From Marsupella aquatica (lineage: Eukaryota > Marchantiophyta), in assembly GCA_973895155.1 (NCBI GenBank), contig OZ316898.1, forward strand, positions 19,034,001 to 19,098,000: a stretch of 64,000 nucleotides of DNA, in the 5' to 3' direction. Position 1 is the first letter of the stretch; the number at the start of each line of letters is the position of its first letter. The position numbers were made by a program, and so were the translations under genes. The notes under the pieces were generated by a model. It was not told the DNA's origin, searched no databases, and was given only the letters and a program-made list of their open reading frames with translations. Shown one piece after another: positions 36,438 to 48,040 of this stretch.

Positions 36438-37282
36438 ATCTTTCATTTTCAATCACTCTTTAGTGAATTCTCCGGATTCTTTCTTCCGGAGGGAAGGGCG
36501 CAGGTGGATGGCTTCAGGCCAATCCAGTCATTCCTCATTTGCGGATGTCTTCAACGGAGTTCTCCACAGCCATGCGTCTTCGTCTGGGGCTGCCCCACCC
36601 ACTTCTTGCAGGTTTACCTCCTTCTTGCACTTGTGGGAAGCCTTGTGATGCCACAGGTGTCCATCTTCTTCGGTGCAGTTTGGGAGGTGAAACCATTATT
36701 GTTCACGACGCTGTGCGAGATGCGACTGCTCAGGTTCTCTCTGGCTCTTTGGTATGCGTGCGGCGGGAGGTGGTACTCGAGTTACCTGGTCCTCCATCAC
36801 AGCGGTTACGGGTGGATCTTACCATGGTCCGTGAGGGTCAACGTACTTTGGCAGATGTTGTGGTGGCAAACCCATTGCGCCAAGACATCATTGGGACAGC
36901 GGCAACTACGGCAGGGGCAGCAGCGTCACGTGCGGCAACAACGATCGAAGGAGGCCAAATATGCTGCACGAGCTTCATCCGACAGCTTCCTCCCCCTTGC
37001 TGTGGAGCTATTTGGGCGTCTTCATCCTCAGTTTGATGGGCTTCTTCGGCAAGCTGCCCGGGATGTTCATGGCCGAATGGGTCCCACCGGACCCCCGCTT
37101 TCTATTTTGACCACGCACTTTCGCCAACGCATTTCAGTCACCTTACAGCGTGCTCAAGCTCGGGCCATCTATCGTCGATCTCTTACAGTGGGTGCTAGTG
37201 TGCCTCCGCAGCGGCTAGCTCCCCTTGAGGATGTTCCAATCCCACTTGCCGATCTAGTTTTGACTCTTGATGTGGACCATTA
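36438..37282 (+). pseudogene. LINE (non-LTR retrotransposon) ORF2 C-terminal end, endonuclease-like
   Basis: A frame from about 36,500 to 36,955 reads MRLRLGLPHPLL, then CTCGKPCDATGVHLLRC (Cys-Cys-His-Cys finger), VHDAVRDATAQVL, LRVDLTMV and LADVVVANPL. A second frame continues SKEAKYAARAS..FLPLAVELFGRLHPQFDGLLRQAARDV to a stop at 37,281-37,283. The frame change lies near 36,940-36,965. A CCHC finger followed by D..D..K-like residues matches the restriction-endonuclease-like domain at the C terminus of some LINE ORF2 proteins, here R-V-D-L, then D-V-V-V, then K-x-x-K-Y; the catalytic match is inferred. No reverse transcriptase lies upstream, so the copy is 5'-truncated. The following 250 bp are T-rich, like a LINE 3' UTR. 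Confidence 0.6.
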
Positions 37283-37283
37283 G

Positions 37284-38985
37284 CTTTTTGCCACAATCGG
37301 TAGGAATGATGAGGACCTCGGTCCGCTTGGGTTAGTTTTAGTCTCTCTCTCTTTCTTGGTTTTTAGGGGTTCCCTATTGTTCATTTCTTACTTTTAGTTA
37401 CTCTTTCTTGGTGTTTAGTGGTTCCCTTTTGCTCACTTCTTTTTCGATTGGTTTTGTCCACTTGGGCCCTCTTTTGTTTGTTCATTTGTACTCTGTTTGG
37501 TCCCTTTGTATATAAAAAGTGTGTATATTTTTTCTCATGAGAGTGAGAGAAATGAATTTAAACAATGTGAGCATGTGGTGTACTAAGTTCCCCTCATAGT
37601 GTCCTTTACAAAATTTATGGATTTAACTGAGTTACTCTGATTACCTAGAAGCAAGTGAAAATGTGTACTATATGTGCACAACTCTTTAGTACCTTTGTAC
37701 TTTCTTGGTCATAATGTGTTTTTCTTTGCATGTGTACTTATGGTTTTGTCTGTCCCCTAACTAATAGATATTAATTTCTTGACATATATTTCACATGTAC
37801 CTATTTTTAATCATAAAATAAATTAAAAGAATTACATATCGTTACAAAACAAGAAAAGAGGCATGTTCTAGGATGTACATGCTATACCAAAATGTGGAAG
37901 GGTGTGCACTCATTGATCTAAATAAAATAAGGGGGTTTATCATGATATGGACGGATGTCATACATTGTATATTTAGTTTGATGTGCAAAAACCCGGACCC
38001 ACCCTTGACACTTGCCCCTTCCCCCACTACAAACCCCCACCCCCTGGATGTATACATATATCATATTTTGATGTCAGTTAGCAGGACCCCCAGAAAGTAA
38101 GAACAATGCTGAATCCAATACAGACTGTACTGCCATTTGATTATGCTCACTTCAAATTTTTGTGTTGAATCAAAGTTCATTTGCTTTTTGTTTTTCCCAA
38201 TCTTCACACATCATAAATTTATTTTTGGGGCCTTTGAACGCAATTATTATTTTCAGCAAAACATTGAAAATAACAGTCACTCCCACAATTGACACATACT
38301 CTCCTCGCCATGAAAGTTGTACACTCAAGCTTCATTTAATGAGTCTTTTCAAACTTCCTTTTATCCCCAACAAGTATGACTTGTCCAGGAGGTTTCCCTA
38401 CTCTCAGGTTTAATTGAAGAGACTATAGTTTTATCGTTTGTAATACTTATTGTAAAATTTTAAAATCAAACTAAAGTTCTTTCCTTGTTCTTTTCTCGTT
38501 AATTATCTTTTGTCATCTTATACAGATTTGGGCTCATTGCGTTTTTAATAGAAAGTGAATAATTTTGTACCGGAACGAAACGCTCGTACTGCGGTGATGC
38601 TACAAGCTCACCTGATGCGCTAGGTATACTATTCACTTTATATATATGATTTTTTTCTCATTTTCCACTATTTTATTTATTATGCTTTCACTGCACATTG
38701 AACTGTTGCGCTCTTTTTGGCTCACAAGCAGAATCTTTAAAATAAAACACTAATTTTTTTTGGGTGATTTCTAGAATAGTTGCACTAAGTCAAATGAGGT
38801 GTAGGGTGTCCCCTACGTCTCCCCGTAGACCTGAGTCAAACATATCGTCTACCATATACTTTTGGAAGGAACCCTAACTACCCTAATCCCATATGTTCAG
38901 GAGACTCATTTTTCACGTTTCACATAGGCTGGGCCCACTAGAGTCTTGGGACCGTGTGTTCAAAAGGGACTTGTGGCTTCTCCCT
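37284..38985. other. AT-rich non-coding interval
   Basis: No gene seen. The first part is the presumed LINE 3' UTR. Near 37,875-37,925 the sequence AAAATGTGGAAGGGTGTG(C)AC-TCATTGATCTAAATA matches 36,170-36,210, another dispersed repeat piece. Confidence 0.55.
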
Positions 38986-38989
38986 GTTG

Positions 38990-39900
38990 CCCAAAACTTC
39001 TCCCTGCCCACATAGTGACTTTAAGGAAGGACATTTTCTTGCTCGAGTCATAACTAGCGGACCATGCTAGCCCAAATACATAGGCTCCCCTATACGCAAC
39101 TTCCCAACTGTCACTACTATATACAATCATAGTCATACCTATAGTCTAGATACTAAAAATTATCGTTCCCATTCGTGCCAAAGGACCTTTAGCTTCGCCC
39201 TAAAAATTATCGTTCCCATTCGCACATAAGGAAGGACATTTTCTTGCTCTAGAGCCATCACTAGCTTACGACCATGCTAGCCCAAATACATAGGCTCCCT
39301 ATACGCCCCATGACTGTCACTACTTACAATTTATCATAGTCTTATTTATAGTCTAAATATTAAAAATTATTGTTCCCATTCCTGCAAAAGGGACCTTAGT
39401 TTAGCTTCTCCCGATCGCCCAGGACTTCTCCCTGCCCACATAGTGACTTTAAGGAAGGACATTTTCTTGCTCTAGAGCCATAACTAGCTTAGGACCATGC
39501 TAGCCCAAATACAAAGGATCCCCTATACGCAACTTCCCATGACTGTCACTACTCATAATGATACTCATACTTATAGTCTAGAAATTAAAAATTATTGTTC
39601 CAATTCCCGCAAAAGGGACCTTTAGCTTCTCCCGGTAGCCCAGGACTGCCTGCCCACATATTGACTAAAGGAAGGACTAAAGGAAGGACATTTTCTTGCT
39701 CTAGAGCCCTCACTAGCTTAGGACCATGCTAGCCCAAATACATAAGCTCCCCCATAGGCAACTTTCCATGACCGTCACTACTTACTGTAATCATAGTCAT
39801 ACTTATAGTCTAGAAATTAAAAATTAATTTTCCCATTCGTGCAAAAGGGACCTTTAGCTTCTCCCTGTAGCCCAGAACTTCGATCTCCCCGCCCACATCT
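38990..39900 (+). repeat. ~220-bp satellite array, four copies
   Basis: The anchor AAGGAAGGACATTTTCTTGCT occurs at 39023, 39228, 39451 and 39680 (steps 205, 223 and 229 bp). Each unit also holds GACCATGCTAGCCCAAATAC, CTATACGCAACTTCC, AAAAATTAT(T/C)GTTCCCATTC and GACCTTTAGCTTCTCCC. In the fourth unit a 12-bp piece (AAGGAAGGACTA) is duplicated. Confidence 0.92.
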
Positions 39901-40254
39901 TACTATTAAAGCGTCAACTCAAGTCTACTTTTAAGAGCCTAAGTCTAGAGTGAAGACTCTAGACAGTAACTCTATGGCCATCATGTGCATGGGAGAAACT
40001 CATGACATGATATATATACATACTAGTTTTCCTTGATAATTTCTATATGCATTATGGTCCCACCACAACATATGTGCATTAAAAAATACTCATGTGCACA
40101 TAAAGGAGAAGGGTATATTATATATGACTATTAAAATGATGAATTTTTTTTATCATTTCATTAACCTTCAAAGAATATGGATAGAAAATATATTTTGATA
40201 ATTTTTTATTGTACTCTCTACTATTTACGTTCAAAGAATGGGTAGTTGGGGCTA
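39901..40254. other. AT-rich spacer interrupting the 220-bp array
   Basis: About 350 bp without the satellite signature. I see nothing coding. It separates four upstream copies from two downstream copies. Confidence 0.6.
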
Positions 40255-40640
40255 GTAGTGACTAAAGGAAGGACATTTTCTTGCTCTAGAGCCCTCACTA
40301 GCTTAGGACCATGCTAGTCCCAAATACATAGGCTTCCATATACGCAACTTCCCATGACTGTCGCTACTTACAATCATAGTCATACTTATAGTCTATGTAT
40401 TAACAATTATTGTTCCCATTCCTGCAACAGGGGCCTTTAGCTTCTCCCGGTAGCCCAGTACTTCTCTCTGCCCACATAGTGACTTAAGGAAGGACATTTT
40501 CTTGCTCTAGAGCCATCACTGGCTTAGGACCATGCTAGCCCAAAATTTTGGCTCCCCTATACGCAGACTGTCACAACTGTCAAGCATAGTCTTATTTTTA
40601 GTCTAAATATTAAAAATTGTTGTTCCCAGAGAACTCATGG
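40255..40640 (+). repeat. ~220-bp satellite array, two further copies
   Basis: Same unit as 38,990-39,900, with anchors at 40264 and 40486 (222 bp apart). The array ends at GTTGTTCCCAGAG near 40,630. Confidence 0.9.
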
Positions 40641-41624
40641 CCTATGGTTCAGCTGGACCAAGTAGCTCATGAGGGGTAGACTTTGATGATGAACTATAGT
40701 ATAGACCAGCCAGCCAATAACTTTTAATACTGTGCCCCCCTCTGGTCAGATTGGCTGCCAACCGACGCCTTTGAATCCATCTTAATTTTGACACTTATGC
40801 TGTTTCCAAGTATGATCTGAATTGAGCGAGATAAGGTAGGTGTAGAGATGGCGGTTGCAGAGAACTTTAGCTTGAACCATGATTCTCCACACTCATGGAT
40901 TAAATTTCAGTTTTTAATCTCGTGTAAAATGTGCTATCTGAGAAAATTGCAACGCTTGGACGTAGGTTGCAAAAGTTCATCCAAGCTTATTAAGAAAGCT
41001 TGACATCCGTCAGACAGTTGTTTCCTAGTGAAGGGGTTTAATGGTCCTATTAATTGCCTGATCCAAAGCCACTTTCATAACAAACAAGGGATTGAAATAA
41101 TTATTCAAACTTGTCAGGTGGTGCACGCTCTTGCCTACATAAACTGTCACTCAAAAGATGTAGATTGATTCAGATGCCAAAGGCATGAACTTTTCTTCAT
41201 AATCAAAAGTCTCAAACATGTAGTATCGTGGGGTAGGAAGAACTGCATTCTTGTTGCTCAAGAGCACTTTAAGATCCCTTCATTCTGAGCTTATTACTCT
41301 GCCTTCACTACCACGTTCTCAACTCGTCATGATTGCCTCGTTTTTATGTTCATGCTTCCTTTCTGCTGCAGCTGCCAAAACATGTGCTCTAGCTTCGGGA
41401 GATATGTGCACCCTTCGCTTTCAGACAGGAGAACCAAGCCTCTCCATATGAACACATTCGCTGCCATAGAATGCTATATATATAGCTTTAAGAATTGAAA
41501 TAATCAGCGAGCCTACCCAAGATGATTGAGACGAAAGAGAAGTCTGATCCATTCTCAAATCATGGAAGCCGTGATGTCAAATTGTTAGCCGCTTGCTCTG
41601 CGCAACTGAGCACTCATGATATGG
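40641..41624. other. Intergenic region 3' of the ERF gene
   Basis: No supported gene. The 3' UTR and polyadenylation region of the minus-strand ERF should lie in the right part. Confidence 0.5.
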
Positions 41625-42878
41625 TTAGAAAACACCGGCGAAGAATTCGTCGATAAAGCTCGGAAGCAGGGATGACATAGCTGTATCGACCTCAGCTGAG
41701 CCACCGGAGCTCGAAAAAAACTCTTCTAAGAAATCCACCCCCATCTCGTCCATCGCATCGATTTGCGAAACATTCTGCTGCTCAACACATTGTTGTTGTT
41801 GTTCCTGTGGCGGTTGTAATTGCTGTTGCGGCTGTGATTGTGGTTGATGTGATCCCTGCACAACAATGAGTGCAGTATGATCTGGTTGAGGCGCGACTCC
41901 AGCTCCCGCCTGCTCTTCGCGTGGCATGATCTTGTCTTGACATTGAAGGCTAACAGATGGTTGGCTGCTGATTACAGACGACCGATTTCTGTCCAAAACA
42001 CTCTGGCTTGCCCCACTAGCGGGGGCCTTATGCTGTTGTCGTGAATCCAGAATCTTGGCATTCACCTTGTCTGCGAGGAACGCATTGCTGGAGGATGATT
42101 CCCTAAAGGCCGCTGCGTTGGCCAACCTTGCTGGAAAATTCAGGAGGGCTTTAGAGCCGCGCATGGCCAAGGCTGCTTGATCGTAAACCATGGCTGCTTG
42201 CTCTGCCGTATCAAAGGTCCCCAGCCATATCCTGGCCCCAGCCCGCTGCGAATCTCTGATCTCAGAAGCAAACTTACCCCACGGTCTTCGCCTCACGCCA
42301 CGGTAGTGACGGCGTTGCGCCGGCCTTACCGGCAAAGGAGCTTGTTGCTGTTGCTGGATGGATGGAATTGCTACTGTTTTAGAGACCTTGCCCACAAGCT
42401 TGACAGGAGAAATGTCGTCTTCAGCTTGCGCTGAGGGCTCCTTCATGGACTCCAGCGGAGTTTGAGGTGAAACAACAGCTTCAGGGTGTGCATTGTCTGG
42501 AGGCCAGCCTGTTGAGGTCGCCTGTTTGAAATTGCCATGATCACTGAGAATCCTACTACGCTTCCTGATCTCTAGTGACGATCCCGAAGAGATTGGGAAA
42601 CTTAGACTGGAGCTGGACAGAGACGAACCAGTTGATGGGGGAAAACTCTCCCACATCTGCTTGAGTTCATCTGACACCGTGCTCTCCGATCCGTCATTCT
42701 TCAACAAATCCCCCACTTTGCCCCTGATGGTCTCGCTCATTTTGTCACCCAAGCTTCTCTTCAACCTCTTCGCAATCAGCCACACTCCTCCCCGTCTCAT
42801 GTTAGAGTTCGGAGGATAATCCATGAAGACTTTCCTCCCAAATGCAAACTCCTCAGTATCGACAACCGATACAGTCAT
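41625..42878 (-). CDS. AP2/ERF-domain transcription factor, intronless
   Basis: A single 417-codon frame. One AP2 domain spans about residues 191-249 ([44 protein letters not shown]). Ala at domain position 14 and Asp at 19 (FASEIRD) mark the ERF rather than the DREB class, so GCC-box binding is expected. The N terminus has a basic patch (IAKRLKRS) and a Ser-rich stretch. A Gln run (IQQQQQ) sits just before the domain and a longer Gln-rich region follows it. The C-terminal end is acidic and hydrophobic ([13 protein letters not shown].., [15 protein letters not shown]), like an activation domain. It acts in the nucleus. It stands alone between satellite repeats and the CACTA element. The ERF subgroup cannot be fixed from this alone. 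Confidence 0.92.
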   Translation of the reverse strand: MTVSVVDTEEFAFGRKVFMDYPPNSNMRRGGVWLIAKRLKRSLGDKMSETIRGKVGDLLKNDGSESTVSDELKQMWESFPPSTGSSLSSSSLSFPISSGSSLEIRKRSRILSDHGNFKQATSTGWPPDNAHPEAVVSPQTPLESMKEPSAQAEDDISPVKLVGKVSKTVAIPSIQQQQQAPLPVRPAQRRHYRGVRRRPWGKFASEIRDSQRAGARIWLGTFDTAEQAAMVYDQAALAMRGSKALLNFPARLANAAAFRESSSSNAFLADKVNAKILDSRQQHKAPASGASQSVLDRNRSSVISSQPSVSLQCQDKIMPREEQAGAGVAPQPDHTALIVVQGSHQPQSQPQQQLQPPQEQQQQCVEQQNVSQIDAMDEMGVDFLEEFFSSSGGSAEVDTAMSSLLPSFIDEFFAGVF

Positions 42879-44394
42879 CCTCTATTCTTGTGGCAGTAAT
42901 GCGTCCTTTCGAAAAGGGAAAGGAATCGAAACTGGGCTCGCACTAACGTTCACAGGCTCTGAGTAAATCGAGGTCGACGCCGAGCGAGCAGGACGACTTG
43001 GAAAGCTCCGATAGACTCTTGAATCGTCACTCGGCAGCAAATAATCCCACGAAGCCTAAACGTTCCTAAGCCTGCATTGACAGAGCAGCATGCACATCTC
43101 CAATTTTGAACGCTTTGAACACTGCTTTGATGACAGATTTACTCTCAATCGTTCTTTCGAGACTTATTCCACCACTTCTGTGTGCTTCAAACTATAAGTT
43201 CTTCATCGGTACTATGCTCTATAAATTATCCCGAATGAAGGTCCCTCACGTCCGTTATCATTTGGTTTTTTCAAACTCCCTTGGCACAAACCTGTGGGCA
43301 CGTTTTGATTTTGACGGTGCTTCGGAGCTGCCTTCCCACTTGATTTGTTCAGCACTTGAGTCATCATTTACACGTAAGCGTGAAGATCGAGGATGTTCGG
43401 TCCTACTGTGTAGATCTCGATTTGATCGTTCTGCAGGCATTCCCTGTGAGGACGTCGATAATGTTTGACTCAGCGGCTGCACGGGATTTTGCCCAGGGTC
43501 CAATGGGTCCATCTTCTTTACAAGATGCAGTCCAATCCCCTTGACTGGCCCAGAGTCACGTGACGCCATGAAGGTTCCTCTTCTCAAAACGCTCACAGTT
43601 CTGTCCTTCTACCTTTCGGAACTGCTACATAATCAATCACCTCCATTTGTTTATTATACGAAAGCACAGGATCTTACATTCTTCCGTCATCTTCGCCCCA
43701 AAATTCATTGCAAAAAGGAGAGCGTGGGACCCCAAATATACTCAAGAGTACGGAAAGTACATACAAGTACGAGAAGTACAATTATTGTACAATTCAGTAC
43801 AGTCTCACCTAAAGATGGCTTGACTTTTCAGTTTGTTCAATAGTAATTTATTTATTTTGCTTTTGGTGGGACTGGGTTGTTTGGTCTTCCCAGTTTGCCT
43901 TTTTCCCCTTTGTTTGGGATCCTAGGTTTTCCCTTGTTTCTTTATTACACTTGGGTCACCTGTCTTTGGTGTAGTCTAAGTGTGGCGCTTTCTTCCACTT
44001 TTGACAAAGTTACATACTCAATGCCTTGCATGTCCAGGAGAGAAAAAGAAGTCAAAAAGAGGCTAAGATGTCAAGAAGAGATAAAAACTTGTGATGAGAG
44101 ACAAAGATGTTGAGGAGAGTAAATTAAGGAAAAATGCAGGCGATACAAAAGAAATGTAGGTTAGGAAGGATACTTAGTTGTGTTATGTATACATACAAGT
44201 GTTAAGGTGAAGCAAAGAGTTGAAAAAAAGACAACATTGTTGTCATTCCAATTTGTGTAGTCCTGTTTGTCAGCAAAAGTCATATCATTAATAAGATTGG
44301 ACATTTTTGTTGCAAAAATGTTATCATTTGGTCAATGTGATTGTTGAGAAGGGGCTCAGGAGTATCAAGAAATGGAGATGCCCATATCACTTTT

Positions 44395-44640
44395 GACCTC
44401 ATAGTTCCCTAAACCTTCAGGGAAAAAAAAATATTGTGGAAAGTTTTTACCCCTATTCATTTGGAATATCCTTAAATCTTCCCAAATTGATTTTCAAAAA
44501 CCCTATCTTTTCTTATAAGTTTCAATTGGATTTAAACAGTCCATATGTTTTTAGTTTTCCCCCAATAAAACAACCTTATGTTTAGTTGCACATAATGCGC
44601 CACCTTTGCAGAATTAAGTGAAACCCCTGAGGGGAGGGCA
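44395..44640 (+). repeat. Dispersed repeat shared with 30.44-30.70 kb
   Basis: Partner of 30,440-30,700; shared blocks are listed there. Confidence 0.65.
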
Positions 44641-45027
44641 AGTAAAGGCAAGTCAGGGCGCGGGTGCGGGGATGCAAGATGGTCATGGCAACAGCAACTT
44701 GGCAGGGTCCAAACATGGTTGCACGAGAAGAGGGAGAACTGTTAAGAGAAATATTATTTTTCAAATGTTTCAAAATATTTTGTTCCCAAGTTTTCCTTTA
44801 ATTCCCCTTTATTTTGACAGGCATGGTACTATAACGTATAGTGTCTGCACATGTACTGCAACACACTTAATATCGTGGCTACACATGTACTGTAGTAGCA
44901 TAACTTGGGCCTTACGTGGTACCTTGAGGGCCCTGCTGATAATTCCCCCCGAGTAGATGAAGGTAGTCACTGGTACCTTGAGGGCCCTGCTGATAATCTC
45001 CCCAGAGTAGATGAAGGTAGTCACTTT

Positions 45028-45195
45028 TGAAGCTGCTATAATGGCCAATCCAACTTTCACATTTTGTCTTATTCTTGTGCCAAGTATTTTGATTTTAATG
45101 TGCCTTAACAAGGTGAATCATTTGTATTAATTTGATTTTGAATTAACTTTTGGACCCCTTTTAATTTTAGTGAACTTATAGCATTTTGAATGTAC
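45028..45195 (+). repeat. ~170-bp dispersed repeat, copy 2
   Basis: Partner of 36,214-36,382. It ends about 160 bp before the left end of the CACTA element. Confidence 0.9.
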
Positions 45196-45351
45196 AGCTT
45201 TTTACTAACCTATCCCCCTAACTAGGCAAAATTCCTATCCTGCCCCCCAAACAGTTTTATTTGTCAGCTTGGCCCCCTTTCCGTATACGGGTTACTTTTA
45301 ACTCATCATTGGGTTCCCGCTGCCACATGTCAAGTCGCAATTCAACGTCAC

Positions 45352-45354
45352 TAA
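45352..45354. other. Target-site duplication, left (TAA)
   Basis: TAA immediately precedes CACTACAACA and equals the TAA at 55009-55011. Confidence 0.9.
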
Positions 45355-45790
45355 CACTACAACACTACCGACCCCTTTTGCGAACCCCGTCCCATCGCAA
45401 CTAACAAAGGACCAAATTATGAAATTCCGGCGTTTGCGAAACACTACGTATCGCAACCCTTTCGCATTCTTTGAAACCCACAGCTTCGCAATCGGACTTT
45501 CGCAACCCCTTCGCAACACCTTTGCACACTGCGAAACTTATTTTATCGCACATAAATCACATTTATGCGATCTCGATAGACTCTTTATCGGTTTGCGACG
45601 CGCTCTGAACTATAACTTATTTGCGAAGCTGTTGTCTTGACAATTCCGTTGCCATTCATATGGTATCGCATAACTGCGTCAGTCAGGGTGTCGCACAATT
45701 GCGGAACCAAAAGTATCGCAATGTTCCAATACTCAATGTATGGCAAGTTTGCGATAGTATGGCGTTCGCATGTGTTTCGCAAGGATAGTT
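45355..45790. repeat. Left terminal and subterminal repeats of the CACTA element
   Basis: The terminal CACTACAACA is followed by about 20 occurrences of the 5-mer TCGCA or its inverse TGCGA, mostly within TTTGCGAA, TATCGCAA or TTCGCAA, on both strands. In En/Spm such motifs are bound by the TNPA protein for excision and promoter control. Confidence 0.9.
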
Positions 45791-45999
45791 TGAGGGCTTG
45801 GTTTTGTATATTTGGGTTCATAATTGGGTTGGGGTCTTATTGCTCCACATGAAGATACCAAAACAAAACTTTATATATGCCAAAAATCCCTGAATGTACA
45901 AAAATTAGGGTTTTCTAAAACCCTATGGGGTATCAAATACCAAGACACTGTCCTTTGACTAATCCATATGCCATACGGAGTGAACTACATCTGCATCCT

Positions 46000-48040
46000 C
46001 TAGAATGGAGCCCGCCTACTCCTCTTTGCTGGCCTCTTCCCCTTGTCCTTCTTGCTTTGGGCGGGATGAGCTGGACGGGAGGGGGGTGGTGGGGGTGGTG
46101 GCGGTGGTGGTGGTGCCTGCTGCTCCTCCCCATCTGGCTCATCCTCATCATCATCCTCCTGGTCTCCTGGTGTGCTAGGTGTGGCAGCACTCCCTGCCCC
46201 TCTAGACCCACTCGTGGTGGCCCTAGTAGTGTCCCCATCATCAGCGCCGCTATCCTCCTCACTGCTATCCTCACTCCCCTCCTGCTCCTCCTTATCCTGC
46301 TTCCATGTCACAAGGTTAATTCGGGTTTAGGGTTAATAGGAAAAATGTATAAACCTTATAAATGGAATGGGTGCGGGTTTAGAAAGGGTACTACAAATCA
46401 CTCACACTAGCCAACTCTGCATCAACCAACTCAAAGAGATGTCTGGCCCCATGCTCTGCCCCTATCTCCATCTCCTTTGTTGTTATCTTGCGGCGGTACC
46501 TCTTATACTACCACAAAAAAATGAAACACCAAAACATAAGGGGCTCGGGTTAGTAACTAAGGGTACTTAAGCAAAAAAGGAATCCTAAAAAGGGTAAAAA
46601 GGGTACCCTAACCAGAAAAAAACCCCATTACCCTAACAAACATTTGTCACTCGACACTAAACGTTTTTCAAAATGAAACAAGTTTGCGAAACTCCCATCT
46701 TCGCAAATTCAAATATATTTAAGTTTGCGAAATAAACTGCGAATTGGATTGCCTCGCAATGGCTTCGCAAACCTTACGGGAAAAAGGTTATAATAGAGTT
46801 TGCGAAACAATTGCGAGGCAACCCGCTTCGCAATTGTTTCGCAAATTGTGCTTTAAAAAAAATCCGAGAAATGGCTAAGGCACACAATGTGTCAGGGTGA
46901 CCTAAAACGAAAGGGGAGGCCATAAGGGGTAAAGCAGAGGTCTGCAAGGGGCATTGCAGGCAAGCAAACAACAATTGAAGGCGAAGGAAAAGAAGCAGGG
47001 GAGGAGGGGAGAGGACTCACGAAGGTTGCTTTCAGGCCGGGAAGTCCACCTTGCCCCATCTTGTGTGTGGTCTTGGGGCGTTTGCTGACTCGGTCTGCTG
47101 CAAGGATGAACTTCTGGGGTGGTGTCCCCACTTCATCCACGATGTGCTGCAGCTGAGAGACCTTCTCAGCCAATGCCTTGAGGTCTTTGTCTGACTTCCC
47201 GGCCTGAAGTGCCTTGGCCTCCTTCTCCTTCCAGAATTGGAGGTCCTTGGTTGCTTTCAGCTGCACCTCGACCTTATAGAACGCGTTCCACACATCCTCT
47301 GTGAATTGCACTGGCCTCCTCACGTTCCTATACTCCTGCAAGCTTGCCAGGTAGGCCCTCACCTTCCTCCTATCATGGTATCGTGCTTGAGACATTGAAT
47401 TCGAAATTCTATCTGCAAGCCACTGGTCATCAATCTCTGCTCCATTTCTGAATGAATCTTTGACCTGAGTCATTACTTTCCTCTGCTCTGCTCTGCTTAG
47501 TTTCCCCCACTCAACACCTCGTGCAAAGCTAGTCCTCACAGCAAGCCTGATAGTGCTCTTTGCCCCAGTGTAGGCCAACTCAGTAGGAATGCCCTCAACC
47601 AAGGCAATCAATGGCAGCTTCTTCCTCTCTTCCTCCTTTTTCCGCTGCGCCTCACGTTGTGCTCGAATCTCATCTCGTTCCTCCCTTCTCCTCTTCTTTT
47701 CGAGGGCTGCAGGAGAGAGTACTCCTGCCTTAGCCCTCTCCTCCTTCTTTCGTTTCTTCTCTCTGGCCTTCTCCTCAGCTGCAGCCTTTGCCTCTTTCTC
47801 CCTCTGAGCCTGCCCTGCTGCAACCCCGGTTTGCAAAGCTTGCCCTAGAATTGCACTCAAAGAAGCAATCCCAGCTGGTGTACTCAAATCCAAATGGCTC
47901 AGCTGTGTGGCATTGAGATGCTCGGCCATCAAATTCGTCCATTGATTACTCTCCTCATTCCTGTTCCCTCCATTGCCATTGCCACTCCCACTCCCACTTG
48001 CCCTTGCCCCATCCCCTCCACGCCCTCCACTAGAATCCAT
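46000..48040 (-). CDS. CACTA accessory protein (possible TNPA-like), coiled-coil
   Basis: Inferred minus-strand exons 48040..47021, 46507..46406 and 46299..46000, all phase 0, give about 473 residues. It starts MDSSGGRGGDGARAS. Residues about 80-140 form a strongly charged coiled coil (KEAKAAAEEKAREKKRKKEE). A middle region (WGKLSRAEQRKVMTQV, ARYHDRRKVRAYLASLQEYR, RPVQFTEDVWNAFYK) may be DNA-binding by position, but I recognise no named domain. The tail is acidic (DEDEPDGEEQQ), then a proline run, then basic (KGKRPAKRSRR), a likely nuclear signal. It is divergent from the SET/transposase genes. Clusters of the subterminal motif lie in its first intron and just upstream of its start, which would suit an autoregulating binding protein. 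The TNPA role is inference. Confidence 0.65.
46670..46850. repeat. Internal cluster of TGCGA/TCGCA motifs (in intron)
   Basis: About ten copies, e.g. AGTTTGCGAAAC, CTTCGCAAA, TTGCGAGGCA. They lie inside the first intron of the minus-strand accessory gene, away from the element ends. Confidence 0.85.

Larger units (their letters stand above)
42879..45351. other. ERF upstream region and repeat-derived DNA
   Basis: The first several hundred bases are the presumed ERF promoter and 5' UTR. Open frames around 43,100-43,850 have no domain. From about 44,100 the sequence becomes repeat-like (see 44,395-44,640 and 45,028-45,195). A ~50-bp duplicated piece (GGTACCTTGAGGGCCCTGCT..GAGTAGATGAAGGTAGTCAC) lies at about 44,918-44,970 and 44,972-45,022. 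Confidence 0.55.

Noticed and set aside
45925-46410. Plus-strand open frame opposite the acidic/proline-rich exon of the CACTA accessory gene
   Set aside because: It mirrors the low-complexity minus-strand exon (WWGWWRWWW opposite a proline run). The minus strand has matching splice sites and phases.
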